Below, in pieces: positions 53,646 through 62,720 of a stretch of 64,000 bases of DNA (positions within the stretch are counted from its first letter, which is position 1; the number at the start of each line of letters is the position of its first letter). The stretch is from Saccharopolyspora phatthalungensis (GTDB taxonomy: Bacteria; Actinomycetota; Actinomycetes; Mycobacteriales; Pseudonocardiaceae). The translations under genes were made by a program, and so were the position numbers. The notes beneath the pieces were generated by a model. That model was not told the origin of the DNA. It made no database searches and saw only the letters and a list, made by a program, of their open reading frames with translations. Where the stretch lies: the NCBI RefSeq assembly GCF_014203395.1, contig NZ_JACHIW010000001.1, forward strand, positions 1,302,001-1,366,000. Direction: 5' to 3'.

Positions 53646-54905
53646 TCACGACCGGTTGCCGCTTTCTCCGGTGGCGTCGGCGGTGCGCTCCGCCGGGTCG
53701 TCACCGCACGGGTCGGCGTGCCATTCGCCGAACGGGTCCTCGTAGCTCGCCCACGCGCGTTCGCCCGCAGCGAGCTCGTCGTCGGTGAGCAGGGCTTGAC
53801 GCAGGGCGCGGACGATGTCCTGCGGATCTGCCTCGTGGGCGATCACGACGAGCTCCTGCATCCGGTCGCCGTAGTAGTCGTCCCAGATCAGCGAGGCCCT
53901 GACCTGTCGTTCCGGCGAGACCTCGGCCCACAGGTCCCGCTCCATCGCGGTCAGCCACGGCCCGGCGTGCCCGACGCCGAGTCCGCCGCCGGCGGACTCC
54001 AGCCACAGCGCGACGTCCGGCTGGCTGGCGACCCAGACCCGCCCGCGAGTGCGCACCACGCCGTCCAGCAGCACGTCGACCGCCTCGTGCAGCCGTTGCG
54101 GGTGGAACGGGCGGCGCTCCTCGAACAGCACCATCGACACCCCGGCATCGGTGTCCAGCGACGGCTGTCCGCGCAGCAGCTGACCCTGCGGCCCGTCGAC
54201 CGCGCCGCGTCGCGCGCCCGCCGGCACCCTGGCCAGCATCCCGGCAAAGTCCAGTTCGTCGAGGTGCACGCTGGGCGCGGTGGGCGTCAGCCGGGCGATC
54301 ACGGCCTCGGTGCGCACCCGGTTCCAGCGATCGTCGGCGTGACCAGCGAGCACGATCGCATCGGCGAACTCGACCTGCCCCACCACGACCTGCGCGACGG
54401 TGCGCTCATCGTCCGCGCTGCCGCCGAGCCCTCGTTCGACGAGTTCCTCATCGCCGGTCGCATCGGCCAACCAGGTCGCCAGATCGACCGTGGTGACCAC
54501 GGCCCGAACCTCGATGTCGTCGACCAGCGGACGGCCGTCCACCAGGACGTGCTGTAACGCCCAGCAGATGGTCTCCGGTTCCAGCGCCGGGTCGAGCTGC
54601 ACGACGATCCGCCGCACATCGGGTGCGGCGGACAACCGGCGCAGCAACGGCAGCATGTCCCCGCGCAGCGTGCAGGAGACGCAACCATGTGCGAGCTCAA
54701 GGACCTCGGTGCTTTCGGCCTCGCCGTGGCGGACTAGCCGCCGGACGACGCCCTGGGTGACCTCGCGCAAGTCGTGGTGCACCAGCGCGGTGCCCACCGG
54801 GTCTTCCCGCCGCGCCGTTTCGGCGGCCGCCGCGACCTGCTCCGCGCGGATCCCGGCCACCATGATCAGCGGAATCCGCCGGTTCGCGGACGACTCGGTT
54901 CCCAT
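53646..54905 (-). CDS. COG0523/CobW-like protein of the Zur regulon, GTPase motifs degenerate
   Basis: 419 residues from ATG 54905, with GAGG five bases upstream. The G3E GTPase outline is present: [11 protein letters not shown] corresponds to the GCxxC metal site, and a CobW C-terminal domain lies at about 270-380. But the P-loop position reads [11 protein letters not shown] without GKS/T, and the NKxD position reads AGHADD. In mycobacteria the Zur-regulated C-minus ribosomal operon also carries COG0523-related genes. It could be a zinc chaperone or a ribosome hibernation factor; GTP hydrolysis is doubtful. Confidence 0.75.
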   Translation of the reverse strand: MGTESSANRRIPLIMVAGIRAEQVAAAAETARREDPVGTALVHHDLREVTQGVVRRLVRHGEAESTEVLELAHGCVSCTLRGDMLPLLRRLSAAPDVRRIVVQLDPALEPETICWALQHVLVDGRPLVDDIEVRAVVTTVDLATWLADATGDEELVERGLGGSADDERTVAQVVVGQVEFADAIVLAGHADDRWNRVRTEAVIARLTPTAPSVHLDELDFAGMLARVPAGARRGAVDGPQGQLLRGQPSLDTDAGVSMVLFEERRPFHPQRLHEAVDVLLDGVVRTRGRVWVASQPDVALWLESAGGGLGVGHAGPWLTAMERDLWAEVSPERQVRASLIWDDYYGDRMQELVVIAHEADPQDIVRALRQALLTDDELAAGERAWASYEDPFGEWHADPCGDDPAERTADATGESGNRS

Positions 54906-54970
54906 CCCCACCTCAATCGACAACGGTTTTCATCTGACGCGACGACACGCTACTCTCGACGGCATCAAAA

Positions 54971-54985
54971 TGAAAATGGATATCA
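54971..54985. promoter_or_regulatory. Zur box
   Basis: TGAAAATGGATATCA, a 7-1-7 dyad of the kind bound by actinobacterial Zur, inside a run AAAATGAAAATGGATATCATTA. It is 18 bases before the rpmB2 start and 66 before the divergent COG0523 gene, so it can control both arms. Confidence 0.8.
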
Positions 54986-55002
54986 TTATCGAGAGGTAGG
55001 TC

Positions 55003-55239
55003 ATGTCCATCCGCTGCCAGGTGACCGGGAAGAAACCCGGCTACGGCAACCAGGTCTCCCACTCGAACCACCGCACCCGCCGCCGCTGGTTGCCCAACGT
55101 GCAACGGCGTCGCTACTGGCTGCCATCCGAAGGCCGCTGGATCCGGCTGCGCGTGTCGACGAAGGGGATGAAGACGATCGAGAAGCGGGGCATCGACGCC
55201 GTGGTGGCCGAGATGCGAGCGCGAGGGGAGCGCATCTGA
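55003..55239 (+). CDS. rpmB2: Ribosomal protein L28 (alternative, zinc-independent)
   Basis: 78 residues. Starts [20 protein letters not shown] and contains [13 protein letters not shown]. Only one Cys remains, so the zinc knuckle of the C-plus form is absent. First gene of a four-gene unit under the Zur box. Its stop overlaps the L33 start (TGATG). Confidence 0.92.
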   Translation: MSIRCQVTGKKPGYGNQVSHSNHRTRRRWLPNVQRRRYWLPSEGRWIRLRVSTKGMKTIEKRGIDAVVAEMRARGERI

Positions 55240-55406
55240 TGGCCAAGAGCACCGACGTCCGCCCGGTGATCAAGCTGCGGTCCACGGCCGGCACCGGCTT
55301 CACCTACGTGACCACCAAGAACCGCCGCAATAACCCGGACCGCCTGGTCCTGCGCAAGTACGACCCGGTGGCCCGCAAGCACGTCGAGTTCCGCGAAGAA
55401 CGGTGA
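55239..55406 (+). CDS. rpmG: Ribosomal protein L33 (zinc-independent)
   Basis: 55 residues. [20 protein letters not shown] is the L33 signature. No cysteine pairs. ATG 55239 overlaps the L28 stop. A 147-base gap precedes S14; no feature is evident in that gap. Confidence 0.92.
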   Translation: MAKSTDVRPVIKLRSTAGTGFTYVTTKNRRNNPDRLVLRKYDPVARKHVEFREER

Positions 55407-55553
55407 TCTGGGGTTTTCCAGACACCTGTTGCTTAGCGGTGCCGTGGATAGCCGCTTGGACTGCGGGATCCCCGACCTGCGTATGACCTCGTTCGTGAGT
55501 GGGCGTTCTGGAGCGACCGCGCACGAGCCCTGAGCATGGAAAGGAACGGCCGA

Positions 55554-55859
55554 GTGGCCAAGAAGTCCAAGATCGCGCGCAACGAACAGCGCCGCGAGAT
55601 CGTCGCCCGCTACGCGCAGCGACGAGCCGAGTTGAAGGAAATCATCGTCACGCCCGGCAGCAGCCCCGAGCAACGCGTTGCCGCGCAGCGCGAGCTGCAG
55701 CGCCAGCCGCGCGACGCAAGCCGAGTCCGGGTGCGCAACCGCGACGCGGTCGACGGGCGTCCGCGCGGCTACTTCCGCAAGTTCGGCGTCTCCCGGGTGC
55801 GCCTGCGCGAGCTGGCGCATTCCGGGGAACTGCCCGGTGTGACGAAATCGAGTTGGTAA
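55554..55859 (+). CDS. rpsN2: Ribosomal protein S14 (zinc-independent)
   Basis: 101 residues from GTG 55554, with AAAGGA eight bases upstream. It is the long S14 form without the CxxC-CxxC ribbon of the short zinc form. [20 protein letters not shown] is the diagnostic region. Followed after 3 bases by S18. Confidence 0.92.
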   Translation: MAKKSKIARNEQRREIVARYAQRRAELKEIIVTPGSSPEQRVAAQRELQRQPRDASRVRVRNRDAVDGRPRGYFRKFGVSRVRLRELAHSGELPGVTKSSW

Positions 55860-55862
55860 GCC

Positions 55863-56102
55863 ATGGCCAACACCGATCGGCGCAGCTACCGCCGCAAACC
55901 CAACCTGCTGCAACGCGAAGGCGTCGTGGAGGTGGACTGGAAGGACACGGCGCTGCTGCGCAAGTTCCTGTCCGACCGGGGCAAGATCCGGTCGCGCCGC
56001 GTCACCGGCCTGACCACGCAGGAGCAGCGCGAGGTCGCAAAGGCGATCAAGAACGCCCGCGAAATGGCCCTCCTCCCCTACCCCTGCAACGGCCGCAAGT
56101 GA
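55863..56102 (+). CDS. rpsR2: Ribosomal protein S18 (zinc-independent)
   Basis: 79 residues. [20 protein letters not shown] replaces the Cys-containing start of ordinary S18. [19 protein letters not shown] is the family core. Last gene of the Zur-controlled plus arm; a hairpin follows. Confidence 0.92.
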   Translation: MANTDRRSYRRKPNLLQREGVVEVDWKDTALLRKFLSDRGKIRSRRVTGLTTQEQREVAKAIKNAREMALLPYPCNGRK

Positions 56103-56125
56103 CCGGCTTACCAACGTGAACGGTT

Positions 56126-56159
56126 GGTGAGGGCGCTGGCAGCCACCAACGCCCTCACC
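56126..56159 (+). terminator. Terminator of the alternative ribosomal operon
   Basis: GGTGAGGGCG / CGCCCTCACC, a perfect 10-bp stem with a 14-base loop, 23 bases past rpsR2. Confidence 0.6.
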
Positions 56160-56272
56160 GGCGCCGACCAGGCAAAACCGCACCCGCACCGGGTTGGTCC
56201 CAGGAGCCGTCCACAACCGGGTCGAGGTGCCCCGCGCCTCGCAGCCCGCCCCGGCACGGCAGGATGGGCGCG

Positions 56273-56953
56273 ATGACGATCGCCGGACGAGCACCCAAGT
56301 TGACCGACTCCGCCCCCGCCGCCGACCTCTACGAGGTGATCAACCGCCGCCGCGACGTGCGCCGGGAGTTCACCGGCGGCGAACTACCCGAATCGGTGCT
56401 GCGCCGCGTGCTGACCGCCGCGCACAGCGCGCCCAGCGTCGGCCTGTCCCAGCCGTGGGACTTCGTCCTGGTACGCGACGACGCCACCCGCCGCGCCTTC
56501 CGCGAACACGTGCTGGCCGAACGCAGCGTGTTCGCCGCCCAGCTCGACGGGGAACGCGCCGAGACCTTCGCCAAGATCAAGGTCGAGGGCATCGTGGAGT
56601 CCTCGCTGTGCATCGCTGTGACCTACGACCCGAACCGCGGCGCGCCCCAGGTGCTCGGCCGCCACGCGATCGCCGACGCGGGCCTGTATTCGGTGTGCTT
56701 GGCCATCCAGAACCTGTGGCTGGCCGCGACCGCCGAGGGCCTCGGTGTCGGCTGGGTCAGCTTCTACCGGGAAGAGTTCCTGCGCCGCCTGCTGGGCATT
56801 CCGTCCGGGGTTCGCCCGGTGGCATGGTTGTGCGTGGGCCCGGTGCGAACCCTGGCAGACACTCCCGACCTGGAACGACATGGCTGGCGGGAGCGACTGC
56901 CATTGGAGAACGTCGTCCATTACGACAAGTACGGTCACGGTCGCACCCGGTAA
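56273..56953 (+). CDS. bluB: 5,6-dimethylbenzimidazole synthase
   Basis: 226 residues. Nitroreductase-fold FMN enzyme that fragments reduced flavin to make the lower ligand of vitamin B12. RRRDVRREF near the start, SAPSVGLSQPWDFVLV, and GLGVGWVSFYRE match BluB. ATG 56273 has AGGA at eight bases; ATG 56264 lies too close. No cobalamin riboswitch seen upstream. It may supply DMB for B12 made elsewhere in the genome. Confidence 0.88.
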   Translation: MTIAGRAPKLTDSAPAADLYEVINRRRDVRREFTGGELPESVLRRVLTAAHSAPSVGLSQPWDFVLVRDDATRRAFREHVLAERSVFAAQLDGERAETFAKIKVEGIVESSLCIAVTYDPNRGAPQVLGRHAIADAGLYSVCLAIQNLWLAATAEGLGVGWVSFYREEFLRRLLGIPSGVRPVAWLCVGPVRTLADTPDLERHGWRERLPLENVVHYDKYGHGRTR

Positions 56954-56997
56954 CCTTTAGGCCACGAAACCGCCCCGGCACGCGGTTCAACTACTAG

Positions 56998-58524
56998 GTG
57001 TGCTCCTGCGAGGACGCGGTGCAGCAGGATGATCCGCTGATGGCCGGCCAGCTGCCGACCGAAGACCGCCAGGTGCGGTTGCTGCTGGACTCCGGCCGCT
57101 TCGCCGAGGCCGGGGTGGCGTTCGACGAGCTGATCTCGGCCGGGGCGAACGACGTCGACAATCAGTGGAACCGCTCCACGGTGCTGGTGCACCGGGCACT
57201 GCTGGCGTGGCGTCTCGGACGCATCCCGCTCGCCTTGGAACTGGTCGCCGAGGGCTGGACCGATCTGGACGTGGACCGCCCCGAAGGCGCGGCGTCCGCG
57301 CACACCATCAGCATGCTGGGCTACCTGCTGGAGACGATCGGGCACCGCAGCCCGGCGCTGAACCTGATGGCGCTTTCGGTGCAAATCGCCCGCGACTCCG
57401 GCGATCCGGGAACGTTGGCGCACTGCTTGGTGCGGGAAGCCAACGCCCGGGTGTTCCGCGCCGTGACCCACCCGGGCAGGTCCAGCGCGGAGCAGTTCGC
57501 GCTGGCCCGCGACCTGTTCGACGAATCGCAGGCGCTGGCCAAACCCGGCCAGGTGAAACGCGCGGCGCTGGCCGGTTTCGCGCGAGCCCTGGCCGGCGTC
57601 GGCGACACCGAGGCCGCGGAACGGGTCGGCCAGGAGGCACTGGCGCTGGCCCGAACGGCCGACGACTGGTACACCACATCGATGGCGAACTGGGTGCTGG
57701 CGGTGGTGTACCGCGACCGGCACCGGCTGGAGGAGGCGCGAACGTTCGCCAGCCGCGCCCTGGACGGCGCCGAAACGATCCGCGACACCATGCTGATGAT
57801 GCAGTTCTCCCTCAACCTGGCGGCGATCTGCGAAGCCCTCTCCGATCCGGTCGGTGAAGCCGCTGCACTGCGGCGAACGGTCGCCGCGAGCAGCACGGCG
57901 GTGGAGGTGCTGCAGGAGGGCCTGGGCCAGGCATTGGAGCAGCGCCGGGTGGCGGTGCAGGCGCAGCGCATGGCATTGGCCGCCCGAGAAGCCGCGCTGC
58001 GGGATCCGCTGACCGGGCTCACCAACCGCCTGGGCCTGGAACGGCGCGCACCCATGCTGCTGGAACGCATCGCCGCGCAAGGCCGGGTGCCGTGGCTGTT
58101 GCTGCTGGACGTGGACTGGTTCAAGGACGTCAACGACCTGGCCGGTCACACCGCGGGCGACGTGGTACTCCAGGAGATCGCACACCTGTTGCGCCGCGAA
58201 TGCCGCGCCGACGACCTGATTTGCCGGTGGGCCGGTGACGAGTTCGTGGTACTGGTGCTCGACGCCCCCGACGAATCCCGCAACCTCGGCCCGATCGTCG
58301 CCGAACGGATCCGCGTCGCGGTACACCAGCACGACTGGCGGCTGGTGCTGGGGCGAATCACCAAGGAACCGACGGTGAGCGTCGGTGTGGCGGCGGGCCC
58401 GGCGAACCTGGAGCACCTGTTCGTCGCCGCCGATATCGCGCTGTACCGGGCGAAGCGGGCCGGGCGCAACCGCGTGGAGATCGATGGGAACCGGTCGATC
58501 GCGGATCGGTCGACCACTGGTTGA
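56998..58524 (+). CDS. TPR-GGDEF diguanylate cyclase
   Basis: About 508 residues. Residues 15-320 are TPR-like helical repeats. A GGDEF domain follows from about 345 (DPLTGLTNRLGLERR). The active loop is WAGDEFVVLV, so the first Gly is Ala, a variant often still active. DVDWFKDVND is the Mg site. It makes c-di-GMP from GTP. No membrane segment, so it is cytoplasmic, with input through the TPRs. Start uncertain: GTG 56998, GTG 57019 (with GAGGA) and ATG 57040 are all possible. Confidence 0.82.
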   Translation: MCSCEDAVQQDDPLMAGQLPTEDRQVRLLLDSGRFAEAGVAFDELISAGANDVDNQWNRSTVLVHRALLAWRLGRIPLALELVAEGWTDLDVDRPEGAASAHTISMLGYLLETIGHRSPALNLMALSVQIARDSGDPGTLAHCLVREANARVFRAVTHPGRSSAEQFALARDLFDESQALAKPGQVKRAALAGFARALAGVGDTEAAERVGQEALALARTADDWYTTSMANWVLAVVYRDRHRLEEARTFASRALDGAETIRDTMLMMQFSLNLAAICEALSDPVGEAAALRRTVAASSTAVEVLQEGLGQALEQRRVAVQAQRMALAAREAALRDPLTGLTNRLGLERRAPMLLERIAAQGRVPWLLLLDVDWFKDVNDLAGHTAGDVVLQEIAHLLRRECRADDLICRWAGDEFVVLVLDAPDESRNLGPIVAERIRVAVHQHDWRLVLGRITKEPTVSVGVAAGPANLEHLFVAADIALYRAKRAGRNRVEIDGNRSIADRSTTG

Positions 58525-58626
58525 GGCGGCAGTTCGGTCGGCAGGTTCGGCCGCAGCTCCTATGGCGCCGTTGAGCGAGCGGGCGAGGCGTATGCCCCCG
58601 CTCGATGCGGCGATTCCGGCGCCTGA

Positions 58627-59733
58627 TCACGCCAACTCACCACCGCCGGACGTGCCCTCGCTCGTGCCTAGTTTGCCGAGTACCCGCTCCGCAGACGGGC
58701 TTTGCACCTGCTCGTAGATCGCCAGCGCCTCCTCAAGGCAGTCCCGTGCCCCGGGCCGCCCGGTCGCGGCAAGCGAGTCGGCGAGCAGTTCCAACTCCTC
58801 GGCGAGCTCAACGAGAGCCTGCCGCGCCCGGGTCGCCGAAATCGCCTCCCGAAGCGCTGGAATCGCCTGCTCATGCTGTCCGAGCGCCTGGTGCACCCGC
58901 GCCGCCGCGACCGCGATCCACGCCGAAGCCCGCTGGTCGCCCGGGATTTCCGCGATCCGGCCCAGGGCCGTCCGGAACGCTTCCAGTGCCTCGTCGTGCC
59001 GACCAAGGCAAGACAACGACTTCCCCATCAAGTATTCCCGCATCGCATGCGGCAAACCCGGCTCCTCGCCAAGCCGCCGGGCCCGCTCGAAATTCCCGAC
59101 GGCCTCGGCGAATTCACCGCGCGCGTGCAGCACCTTGCCCTGTACTTCGAGTGCGGAAGCCAGCACCCGCCGATGCTCGGCCCGCTCGGCGACAGCGACC
59201 GCCTGCGCGCATTCCTCGTGCGCTTCGACGAGCTCACCGCACTCCATCAGCAGCTGGCCGCGCAGGCTCCGCATCCGGGCCTCGGCAACGGGATCCGCGA
59301 TCTCCGCCGCCGACTCGATCGCCGCCTGCAAAGCGACCAACGTGTCGGAGTAGTGCTCGTTCTGCTCCTGCGACGCCCACAGAGGACCATCGCAAAGCGC
59401 GATCACGTCGACGTGCCACCCGCTTTCGGAGGCCAACCGCACCATGCCGAGAAGGTTGACCCGCTCGCGTTCCAGCCACTCCAGCGCCTCCTCCCGCGAA
59501 AACGGGTTCGCCCCTTCAGGGACGTCATCGACGACGCGAAACCGACTCGGCTCCATCACCGCCCGATCGGCGAAAGCCCCCTGCCGCCGATACCAATCGA
59601 CAAGGCGCCGCAGCGCGTAATCGCGCCGATCGGCCGCCAGCGCCCGGGCGGCCTCGCTGGAGTGCAGGCCCAAGAGGTCTTCAGGTAGGTACTGCTCCTG
59701 ATCGTTCTCTTCCACCAGATCAGTCCCGTACAA
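58627..59733 (-). CDS. AfsR-like TPR protein, N-terminally truncated
   Basis: 368 residues. The opening ADRRDYALRRLVDWYRRQ, then EEALEWLERERVNLLGMVRLA, corresponds to the segment between the NB-ARC and TPR parts of AfsR/SARP regulators. Five or more TPR pairs follow. The HTH and NB-ARC domains that should precede are missing: a TAG stands about 40 bases upstream in frame and the 190 bases beyond code for nothing related. The apparent start is TTG 59733. Possibly a remnant of a regulator, or a stand-alone TPR protein. Confidence 0.6.
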   Translation of the reverse strand: MYGTDLVEENDQEQYLPEDLLGLHSSEAARALAADRRDYALRRLVDWYRRQGAFADRAVMEPSRFRVVDDVPEGANPFSREEALEWLERERVNLLGMVRLASESGWHVDVIALCDGPLWASQEQNEHYSDTLVALQAAIESAAEIADPVAEARMRSLRGQLLMECGELVEAHEECAQAVAVAERAEHRRVLASALEVQGKVLHARGEFAEAVGNFERARRLGEEPGLPHAMREYLMGKSLSCLGRHDEALEAFRTALGRIAEIPGDQRASAWIAVAAARVHQALGQHEQAIPALREAISATRARQALVELAEELELLADSLAATGRPGARDCLEEALAIYEQVQSPSAERVLGKLGTSEGTSGGGELA

Positions 59734-59965
59734 CTCGGCGAAACAAGACTCGGCGTCAACCTCACCCGGCTAAGCAGACCGTGAGCTCCCGCTCCAACAC
59801 CCCGCCGACGAGGTGGACCGGCTTAGGAAACAGCTGCCCACGCGACCTGGGCGCGTCCGGCTGCGCGTTGGGCTCCTGCCGCCGGCCCCTGCCCGCACAA
59901 GGTCACACACCGGCCCGCTGTTCTCGTTGCCCATACCCCACCCCGAATGCGCCGAACGGTAACGA

Positions 59966-62086
59966 TCATCTGACGATACGTGACGGACGGCTGGGGCCCA
60001 TGTGACGCGAGGGACACCAACCGGGTGTCAGCGCCGAACAGCCGTGCAGGTACCCTCCGACTAGGTCGAAGACCAAGCCCTCGTAGCTCAGGGGATAGAG
60101 CACCGCTCTCCTAAAGCGGGTGTCGCAGGTTCGAATCCTGCCGGGGGCGCGTACAGCATCTACACGAGCGGCGGCTGCCTGCTGAACAGGCACGTCTCGT
60201 GTAGATGGCATTGTTTCGATGATCCTTTCTGCCGCGTGGGCGATCTCAGGTAGTTCGTCGGCCGGAAGTTTGATGGTGATGGTGGCTTCGTCAGTGTCAT
60301 CGCGGAGGCTGACAGTGAGCTGGGTGATCTCGAACAGCCGTCGGAGCAGCGCCTCGGGGGCGTGGGCGAGGTTCAGCGCCAGATACGGCAGCGCGTCGAG
60401 CAGAGCGACATCGGTCTCGCTGGGTCTGCGTGGCTCGGCCTCGTCGGCTTTGTCGAGTTCGGCCACGCTCGCCAGCACGGCCTTCTTCTGGGCTTCCAGC
60501 TCGTTGTAGCTGCCGCGCAGGCCCTTGGTGAACGGGTCGTCGGGGTCTCCGTCCTGGGCTTGCCGCAGGATCGAGTCCTGACGGCGGGCGATATCCGCCA
60601 AGACTCGTTGCAGGCGTTCCCGTTCGGCTTGCCGCTGGCGGCTGGCACGGTCATCGATGCCATCCAGGTCGGCGGCCAGGATTTCGCGGCGGTGTGGGCC
60701 GAAGACCCGGTCGGCGAAGAACCGCGATACCGCGTCGAGTACGGCGTCTTCGCGGATGTAGACCGCCTTGGGGTGGCCCTCGTACTTGTCCGGGCGGCCT
60801 CGGTTGTTGGCGCGGGGCCAGCACATGTAGTAGGTGCTGTTGTGCCGGTGGTTGCCGAACATGCGCCGCCCGCAGGGGCAGAACACCATCCCCCGCAGCA
60901 CGTAGGTGCGCCGGGTTTCCGGGTGGACGTTCTTGGCATTGCCCGCACGGGAGCCGCGCTTGGCCTGTGTGCGGGCGGTCATCTCGTCGAACATCCACTT
61001 CGGGATCAACGGCTCGTGCGTGGGTTTCGGTGACCACACCCATTTGACGGGATCGTTGACCTTGCCCCGCTTGGATCGCGACGCCCGCCGGTTGAACACC
61101 TGATAGCCCGTGTACTTCGGGTTGCGCAGGATCTCGTACACGCTGGTCTTGCCCCACGCACCCCGCGCCCGTGCCTTGCCGCCCGGCGGCTCGGGTGGCG
61201 GGTACTTCTCGGGATCGGCGTTGAGGCGTTGGGCGATGGTGTCGTACCCGAGCTGCTCGTGGTAGCGCCACTGCGCGATCTGCGCCACGGTCTCGGCGCG
61301 CACACCGTCGGGTTCCAGCCGAGTCTTTGTCTGGCCTCGATCAGCCTTGGTCGGGTTGGGGTGCCGGTAGGTCTTGGCCTTGTATCCATAGGCCGGCTTG
61401 CCGATGTTCCAGCCCTCGCGCACGTGGGTGCACAGCCCGCCCCAGGACTGTTCGAGGGTGTTGATCACCTCGTACTCGGCGATGGACTGGTTGATCCGCC
61501 GCTGCAAGACCCGCTGGGCGCGACTGCCGGAGAGCGTGATCGGCTCGTTCGATGCGAACAGCGGCACATCCGCCTTCTCCAACTCGCGCTCGACCGAGAG
61601 TCCTTCATAGGCGCGCCGGGCGACCCGGGAGATGCTTTCGCAGATCACTACATCGAATCGACGTCCAGGGTGGGCCGCCTCGTCGAGCAGGTCGGCGATC
61701 CCACCGTCTCGGGCGATGGGGATGTCGAACCGCTCGTAGTTCTCTCCGTGGCCGCGCTGGTCGAGTTCCATTCGCCCGGACTCGACATCGTAGAAATGCG
61801 CGACGATGACCCACGATTCCGGGATCGGAGTCTTGCAGTTGCCCAACTGTCGCAGCAGCGACTGGCGCGGGTCCTGTTGATCCTCAGTGGACGTGCGGCC
61901 GAGGAAGGCCACCCGCACCTCGTCGCGCAGCAGCGCCGCCGTGGACATTCCCTGCGGCGACACCGCGTAGTCCGACAAGCCCGACGGTCCTGAGGCCCGC
62001 ACGGGCATGGTGGCGGAGACCTCGGCGGTGCGCCGCACGACAGCCGGAGGCGGAGGGTTCACCGCAGGTTCGTCATCGGTGGTCAC
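59966..62086 (-). CDS. Large serine recombinase/integrase
   Basis: 706 residues from GTG 62086 with GGAGG nine bases upstream. The resolvase domain has FLGRTSTEDQQDP with the catalytic Ser near residue 60, and CESISRVARR. The recombinase domain spans about 230-380. A zinc ribbon has CPCGRRMFG and MCWPR. A coiled-coil lies at about 500-560. From about residue 650 the frame runs over tRNA-Arg in antisense (GRIRTCDTRFRRAVLYP), so the true end lies earlier. The element extends to the right; its tRNA-side junction lies at 60150-60210. Confidence 0.88.
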   Translation of the reverse strand: MTTDDEPAVNPPPPAVVRRTAEVSATMPVRASGPSGLSDYAVSPQGMSTAALLRDEVRVAFLGRTSTEDQQDPRQSLLRQLGNCKTPIPESWVIVAHFYDVESGRMELDQRGHGENYERFDIPIARDGGIADLLDEAAHPGRRFDVVICESISRVARRAYEGLSVERELEKADVPLFASNEPITLSGSRAQRVLQRRINQSIAEYEVINTLEQSWGGLCTHVREGWNIGKPAYGYKAKTYRHPNPTKADRGQTKTRLEPDGVRAETVAQIAQWRYHEQLGYDTIAQRLNADPEKYPPPEPPGGKARARGAWGKTSVYEILRNPKYTGYQVFNRRASRSKRGKVNDPVKWVWSPKPTHEPLIPKWMFDEMTARTQAKRGSRAGNAKNVHPETRRTYVLRGMVFCPCGRRMFGNHRHNSTYYMCWPRANNRGRPDKYEGHPKAVYIREDAVLDAVSRFFADRVFGPHRREILAADLDGIDDRASRQRQAERERLQRVLADIARRQDSILRQAQDGDPDDPFTKGLRGSYNELEAQKKAVLASVAELDKADEAEPRRPSETDVALLDALPYLALNLAHAPEALLRRLFEITQLTVSLRDDTDEATITIKLPADELPEIAHAAERIIETMPSTRDVPVQQAAAARVDAVRAPGRIRTCDTRFRRAVLYPLSYEGLVFDLVGGYLHGCSALTPGWCPSRHMGPSRPSRIVR
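60077..60149 (+). tRNA. tRNA-Arg (anticodon CCT)
   Basis: 73-nt cloverleaf. Acceptor GCCCTCG/CGGGGGC (one G-U) with discriminator G. D-arm GCTCAGGGGATAGAGC. The anticodon stem CCGCT/AGCGG holds loop CTCCTAA. T-arm CAGGTTCGAATCCTG. CCA is not encoded. Attachment-site tRNA for the serine recombinase that overlaps it. Confidence 0.95.
60157..60207. repeat. Nested inverted repeat next to tRNA-Arg
   Basis: Outer arms CATCTACACGAG (60157-60168) and CTCGTGTAGATG (60196-60207), exact. Inner arms TGCCTG (60176-60181) and CAGGCA (60187-60192). Eight bases past the tRNA, within the recombinase 3' end. Candidate recombinase-binding site at the integration junction, or a tRNA terminator. Confidence 0.6.
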
Positions 62087-62444
62087 GACGCCTCACCTCC
62101 TCATGATCAGATGTTCCGAACTGTGCGTTCTGCGCCCATTCCAGGAGGCCTCGAATCACCGCGGACAACTCCCCGCGGAGTCGTTTGGAATCGGCATCTC
62201 TCACCCAGATGACACTGCCGGAGAAATCCCGTCCGCCGCGTCGTTTCTGCGGGCTAGGATACCTCCAATCGCCGTTGCCGGTCGACGTTTTATCGATCCC
62301 TGCGTCGCTGTTTTCGGGCGATTTTCTGGGCTGTGGGATCTCGCCCGGGTCAGGTGATCCGGCGGGTCTCCTCGACGTGGGCTCTGAGGTCTCGTTCCGG
62401 CTGGTGGCGGCATGTTCGGGCTGGTGGGCCGGCTGTCCCTTCAC
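62073..62444 (-). CDS. Small recombinase-linked protein, paralogue A
   Basis: 123 residues from GTG 62444. The N-terminal half is Pro/Ser/Glu-rich and disordered. The conserved C-terminal part reads WRYPSPQKRRGGRDFSGSV, then DSKRLRGELSAVIRGLLEWA. Its stop lies past the recombinase start (overlap 62073-62086), so the two are coupled. The gene at 62721-63065 is a paralogue. It may be an accessory or directionality factor for the recombinase; no family recognised. Confidence 0.6.
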   Translation of the reverse strand: MKGQPAHQPEHAATSRNETSEPTSRRPAGSPDPGEIPQPRKSPENSDAGIDKTSTGNGDWRYPSPQKRRGGRDFSGSVIWVRDADSKRLRGELSAVIRGLLEWAQNAQFGTSDHEEVRRRDHR

Positions 62445-62626
62445 TCTCTTCTAAAGCGCGGGTTGTGGCGCTCAGTACGGAACGAGGCTTACACAGAGGC
62501 TCGATTGTTATATTCCCCCTTTCCTTTGTAGCGGGCCGCGGTGCATAAAACCTGGTTATTGGGACCAGTCTGACTCCTGTCGGTTTTGTCGATCACGGGT
62601 ATGTGCTGCGGCAATGGTTGGCGTAA

Positions 62627-62698
62627 GGGGGCCGTTGGTACCCCGTGCTGGAGGACGGGGTACCAACAGCGTGGTGAACGGCGGGGCGGACGGCCCCC
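62627..62698. repeat. Two nested inverted repeats
   Basis: Outer arms GGGGGCCGT (62627-62635) and ACGGCCCCC (62690-62698). Inner arms GTTGGTACCCCGT (62634-62646) and ACGGGGTACCAAC (62655-62667), all exact. It lies in the 276-base gap between the two paralogues, just past the stop of paralogue B, so it may be its terminator. Confidence 0.65.
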
Positions 62699-62720
62699 TG
62701 GACGGGGCGCGCGCTGTGGA

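Noticed and set aside
56103..56272. Cobalamin riboswitch upstream of bluB
   Set aside because: No B12-box-like sequence found; the region holds the rpsR2 terminator.
59966..60150. Recombinase C-terminus reading GRIRTCDTRFRRAV...
   Set aside because: This is the antisense translation of tRNA-Arg, a common artefact; it is not evidence for a protein domain.
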